From positions 17,089 to 81,088 of the forward strand of contig NZ_JACRSN010000013.1 of NCBI RefSeq assembly GCF_014384705.1: a stretch of 64,000 bases of DNA, written 5' to 3'. The notes under the pieces are model-generated. The model did no database searches. It had not been told where the DNA came from and saw only the letters and a list, made by a program, of their open reading frames with translations. Made by a program: the position numbers and the translations under genes. The stretch is from Yeguia hominis. Its GTDB lineage: Bacteria; Bacillota; Clostridia; Oscillospirales; Acutalibacteraceae. This document shows, one piece after another, positions 61,203-64,000 of this stretch (within the stretch, counting starts at the first letter, position 1; every line of letters starts with the position of its first letter).

Positions 61203-61980
61203 TGCGGCAGAACAGGTCGTCAGGCTATCGCTTGAAGGCTTTGAAGTAGCCGCAAAATTAAGCGGAGCGGCAGCAAAGAATATTGCCGTTCTTTTAGTCT
61301 CTGTTCTCAAACAGGAACAGAAAACAAAAGGCAAGGCTCGACTTACTAATATGATTAAGTCGGGCAAGGAGCTGAAGGTGTTTTCTATCCCCAACAAGGA
61401 CTTGAAGAAGTTTACCGAGCAGGCAAAACGCTACGGCGTTCTCTACTGCGTACTCAGGGATAAAAACACAAAGGGCGATAATGTCCCGATTGATATTATT
61501 GCCCGTGCAGAGGACGCTTCCAAAATTCAGAGAATCGTTGAGAGATTTGAACTCGGTAAAGTTGATAAGGCTGCGATTGTCACCGAGTCTCAGAAGGCTG
61601 TCGAAAAGCGTGAAGCTTTGGAGAAAGACAAGCCGACGAAAACCAAAAACGAAATCATCACTGAGGAAGCCGTCAGAAAACCTATTCAGAAAGAGGGGTA
61701 TTCCCAGTCAAACCCCACAGTCGCCAAAACGGACAAAAACCCTCCGTCAAGGCACGACTCCGAGCCGGTAGATATGCAAACTGATAAGGGTACTGTAAGC
61801 GACAGACAGAGAAAGCCGTCGGTAAAAGCAAAGCTTGACCGATATAAGGCACAGTCCAAGCAGCAGAAAGAAGCAGAACGCAAAGAGCCGGAGGTATCAA
61901 AGCCGGAAGTCAAGAACGCCCCGGCACAGACCGTACACCAGCAGCCGAAACCTAAAAGCAAAAATGTGAAAGAGAGGTAA
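61186..61980 (+). CDS. PcfB/DUF3801-family protein
   Basis: A 264-residue protein. The first 130 residues match the PcfB/DUF3801 family (AKLSGAAAKNIAVLLVSVLK, GKARLTNMIKSGKELKVFSI); PcfB is the coupling-protein partner in the pCF10 system. The C-terminal half is low complexity, Lys/Glu/Pro/Gln-rich. It overlaps the relaxase by 17 bases. Confidence 0.85.
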   Translation: MTNGGDAAEQVVRLSLEGFEVAAKLSGAAAKNIAVLLVSVLKQEQKTKGKARLTNMIKSGKELKVFSIPNKDLKKFTEQAKRYGVLYCVLRDKNTKGDNVPIDIIARAEDASKIQRIVERFELGKVDKAAIVTESQKAVEKREALEKDKPTKTKNEIITEEAVRKPIQKEGYSQSNPTVAKTDKNPPSRHDSEPVDMQTDKGTVSDRQRKPSVKAKLDRYKAQSKQQKEAERKEPEVSKPEVKNAPAQTVHQQPKPKSKNVKER

Positions 61981-61985
61981 TCACA

Positions 61986-62870
61986 ATGACAAACAATTTT
62001 ACCCCTGCTAAGGCAGGACAGCAGAGCAAACGACTTTCCAAAGAGGAATATGCCGAGAAGATGAAGGCTGAAAAAGAAGCCGTATATCAGATGGCGGACG
62101 ACACCGCAAAGGCGATTGTTTCCGACCCGGAAAAGTTCAAAGCCTTCCTTGATACGCAGAGCCGTCTTGACAGATACTCTGCGGTCAACGCACTTCTGAT
62201 TTTCAAGCAGCTTCCCGAAGCAAGCCAGCTTAAAAACTTTGATGACTGGAGCAAAGATAATGTGAAAATTCAGAAAGGTGCGAAAAGCATTTCCATTCTT
62301 GAACCTGTCGAGTATGCAAAGAAAGACGGTACGACCGGCATTTCCTACAATGTGAAAAAGGTCTTTGATGTTTCGCAGACCAACGGCAAAAGACCGCCTG
62401 CACCGACTGTCAACCGTGACCCGAAAGCACTCATTACCGTTATGCTGGATTCTTCCCCGGTTGAAGTGGAAGCAACAAATGAGCTTCCGTATCCCAATAT
62501 GGCGGCGTTTTATAACAACGAGGAACAGACCTTGTATGTAAAGCGTGATGTGGGAGACAGCGTAGCGGTCGCTCAGTGCGTAGCACAGGAGCTTGGCCAC
62601 GCACAGCTCTCTATCAACAGCGACAGTTACAGCAGAGCGGATATGGGCTTTCAGGCAGTATGTATCGGCTATATGCTTTGCAAAAAGTACGGCGTCGATA
62701 CACAGAATTTTGCTATCAACCGTATCCCTGAAAAGCTCGCCGGCAAAGAGCCGAAGGACATTCGCTATGAGCTTTCCAAAACGAGAAACGCAATGGCGGA
62801 TATTCACTCCCGTGTTTCCGATGAGCTTTACAAGAAAAAGCAGGAACGAAGCAAAGACTACGAAAGATAA
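61986..62870 (+). CDS. ArdC-like protein with degenerate metallopeptidase motif
   Basis: A 294-residue protein. The N-terminal half (LDTQSRLDRYSAVNALLIFK, KIQKGAKSISILEPVEY) is the ssDNA-binding ArdC-type domain. The C-terminal half has the zinc-peptidase helix, but HExxH reads Gln-Glu-Leu-Gly-His (CVAQELGHAQLS), lacking the first His. Thus it probably has no peptidase activity, or uses another ligand. ArdC proteins counter restriction and bind incoming ssDNA during conjugation. It lies 5 bases behind the PcfB-like gene. Confidence 0.75.
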   Translation: MTNNFTPAKAGQQSKRLSKEEYAEKMKAEKEAVYQMADDTAKAIVSDPEKFKAFLDTQSRLDRYSAVNALLIFKQLPEASQLKNFDDWSKDNVKIQKGAKSISILEPVEYAKKDGTTGISYNVKKVFDVSQTNGKRPPAPTVNRDPKALITVMLDSSPVEVEATNELPYPNMAAFYNNEEQTLYVKRDVGDSVAVAQCVAQELGHAQLSINSDSYSRADMGFQAVCIGYMLCKKYGVDTQNFAINRIPEKLAGKEPKDIRYELSKTRNAMADIHSRVSDELYKKKQERSKDYER

Positions 62871-62879
62871 GGTGAGACT

Positions 62880-63083
62880 ATGGCGAAGGAAGAAATGTAT
62901 CATATCGCATTGGACGATTATGAACACGGCATTATTATCCGTTCTCTCAACGACGAGAAAACAGATTTGATGAACGAGGGCAAATCTACCGATGCGGTGG
63001 ACGACCTTATCATCAAGGTCGGAACTGCCCCAAAGAAAAAGTTCAAAGTTATCGAAAAGGAACGCTCCTGTGAATCGAGATAA
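62880..63083 (+). CDS. Small ICE protein, paralogue of the one at 37240
   Basis: A 67-residue protein, MAKEEMYHIALDDYEHGIII at the start, with the STDAVDDLIIKV and KKKFKV blocks that recur in the 59-residue protein at the ICE left end. ATG after AAGGTGAG. It overlaps virD4 by 14 bases. Function unknown; two copies at distant places in one ICE suggest a regulatory or DNA-binding role. Confidence 0.7.
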   Translation: MAKEEMYHIALDDYEHGIIIRSLNDEKTDLMNEGKSTDAVDDLIIKVGTAPKKKFKVIEKERSCESR

Positions 63084-63612
63084 CGAGAGGCAGTCTGCTA
63101 TTATTCTTTCCGTCATCGGTATTATCCCGGTCGTATGGCTGGCACTTCTGATTGCACCCTCTGTAAAAGGAGGATTGCCGGAAATACTGCCGAGCCTATT
63201 AACAGCGTTCAACGAACCATTTCATATTGAGCTATGCGAGGACAGCCTAAAAACTGTCCTCGTTTTGCTTCTCTGCTATGCAATGGGTATTGGGATTTAC
63301 TTCTCAACACAGAAGAATTACCGAAGGCGTGAAGAACACGGTTCTGCAAAATGGGGCAATGCAAGAGCCGTAAACAAAAAATACAGACAGTCTCCGGCTT
63401 CTGCAAATAAGCTGATGACGCAAAATGTCTGTATCGGACTCAATGCGAAGAAACACCGAAGAAACTTAAACACCCTTGTGTGCGGCGGTTCGGGAGCCGG
63501 TAAGACAAGGTTTTACTGCAAGCCGAATCTTATGCAGTGCAACACATCATTTGTCATTCTTGACCCAAACGGAAAAGAAGTTTTAGGATATATATTGCAA
63601 GCAGTCCATTGA
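63070..63612 (+). pseudogene. virD4: VirD4/TraG coupling protein, truncated by a second element
   Basis: The N-terminal 170 residues of a type IV coupling protein: two membrane helices (about 10-30 and 60-77), the HGSAKWGNA block, Walker A CGGSGAGKT and then SFVILDPNGKEV, where the family continues DPKGE and about 430 more residues. The frame instead ends after 8 unrelated codons at 63612. The GTG start is 7 bases after AAGGAA. Loss of the motor domain would block conjugation unless the inserted element excises. Confidence 0.85.
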
Positions 63613-64000
63613 ATATGGCTGCGAATAAAAGACGGAAAGGAGGTCAGAAAGTGCCTAAAATCAGGGATTTTAACAGAGTTACAGCCCTCTATGAAAGGCT
63701 GTCCAAGGATGATGAGCAGCAGGGCGAATCAAACTCAATACTGAATCAAAAGAGATTTCTCGAAGATTTTGCCCGCAAAAGCGGTATGACGAACATCAAG
63801 CATTTTACCGATGACGGCTATACAGGGCGTAACTTTAATCGTCCCGGATTTCAGGCAATGCTTGCAGAAGCCGAAGCTGGAAAAATCGGCACGATTATCG
63901 TCAAGGATATGAGCCGTTTCGGCAGAAACTATCTTGAAGTTGGCTTTTATACCGAGATTCTGTTCCCCAAGAAGCAGATACGCTTTATCGCAATCAATAA
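63585..64000. mobile_element. Left end of an element inserted in virD4
   Basis: Homology to VirD4 stops at about 63570-63585 (GACCCAAACGGAAAAGAAG), and a large serine recombinase begins 65 bases further on. The insertion sits near a GA/GG dinucleotide, the kind of crossover such recombinases use. The right end is outside the window. Confidence 0.7.
63651..64000 (+). CDS. Large serine recombinase, N-terminal part (continues past the window)
   Basis: The frame opens at a GTG after AAAGGAGG and stays open to the end. It reads TALYERLSKDDEQQGESNS, with the catalytic Ser in RLSKDD, then YTGRNFNRPGFQAML and KDMSRFGRNYLEVG, the resolvase-domain motifs of TnpX/Tn4451-type recombinases. It would catalyse excision of the element that interrupts virD4. 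The recombinase and zinc-ribbon domains lie beyond the window. Confidence 0.9.
   Translation, partial: MPKIRDFNRVTALYERLSKDDEQQGESNSILNQKRFLEDFARKSGMTNIKHFTDDGYTGRNFNRPGFQAMLAEAEAGKIGTIIVKDMSRFGRNYLEVGFYTEILFPKKQIRFIAIN

Larger units (their letters stand above)
36710..64000. mobile_element. Integrative conjugative element (Tn1549-like, MOBP relaxase), left part
   Basis: Starting at the half tRNA-Arg, the region carries arm-type repeats, antibiotic-resistance cargo, parA-parB, a Cna-B surface protein, a methylase/helicase fusion, Toprim, DUF4314, DUF3789, MobC, relaxase, PcfB/DUF3801, an ArdC-like protein and virD4. This gene order is typical of Tn1549-type elements of gut Clostridia. GC and codon use differ from the flanking core. 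The right end and the rest of the type IV secretion genes lie outside the window, and a second element interrupts virD4 at about 63585. The left limit at 36710 is inferred. Confidence 0.8.

Overview
The window looks like the chromosome of an endospore-forming Clostridia bacterium, probably of the Oscillospiraceae/Ruminococcaceae type. Evidence is a spoIVB-spo0A pair, an alpha/beta small acid-soluble spore protein, a ppdK gene, housekeeping genes of about 50% GC with AGGAGG ribosome binding sites, and clostridial conjugative-element genes. No species-level call is possible from sequence reading alone.

Region 1 to 24.3 kb and 28.0 to 36.5 kb is core chromosome. Left to right: tRNA-Ala(CGC), nth, a TraX-like membrane protein, glyA, rarA, a spore SASP, a BofC-like membrane protein, a bifunctional penicillin-binding protein with a Pro/Thr-rich tail, spo0A-spoIVB (minus strand), a four-gene polyamine transporter potABCD (minus strand, all genes overlapping by 4 bases), a YtrA-type GntR regulator with its ABC ATPase and permease, a PLP enzyme of the YnbB type, murE-murF, and a secreted NlpC/P60 endopeptidase. 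After a damaged island come ppdK (minus), prs, pth and mfd.

Region 24.3 to 27.9 kb is a decayed accessory island. It holds an IS256-type transposase with a stop and a frameshift, the start of a lipoprotein gene cut off at the transposase end, a ubiquitin-activating E1-like (ThiF) gene that lacks its 5' part and is frameshifted, a frameshifted small gene next to it, and a relic of a conjugative-element leader that matches the leader of the intact element at 39.6 kb.

From about 36.7 kb to the end lies an integrative conjugative element (ICE) of the Tn1549-like, MOBP-relaxase kind. Its left edge is marked by the 5' half of a tRNA-Arg(CCU) gene, followed by a complete tRNA-Arg(CCU) with its own promoter and a field of GCTAAT repeats. 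Cargo at this edge is a nucleoside phosphorylase plus an ANT(6) streptomycin adenylyltransferase. A structured leader of about 350 bases precedes parA-parB, a lipoprotein, a 1416-residue thioester/Cna-B surface adhesin, several small unknown genes, a 2554-residue methylase/SNF2-helicase fusion with a TnpV gene nested out of frame inside it, a DUF3991/Toprim protein, a DUF4314/DUF3846 protein, DUF3789, MobC, the relaxase, a PcfB-like protein, an ArdC-like protein and the coupling protein gene virD4. virD4 breaks off in the Walker region and is followed at once by a large serine recombinase that runs out of the window, so a second mobile element appears to have inserted into the ICE's transfer module.

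The most rewarding points are: the dual-coding tnpV; the conserved leader peptide and hairpin string shared by two ICE leaders; the half/whole tRNA-Arg arrangement; the ICE-borne thioester adhesin; the Spo0A receiver with altered active-site residues; the E1-like relic; and the interrupted virD4.
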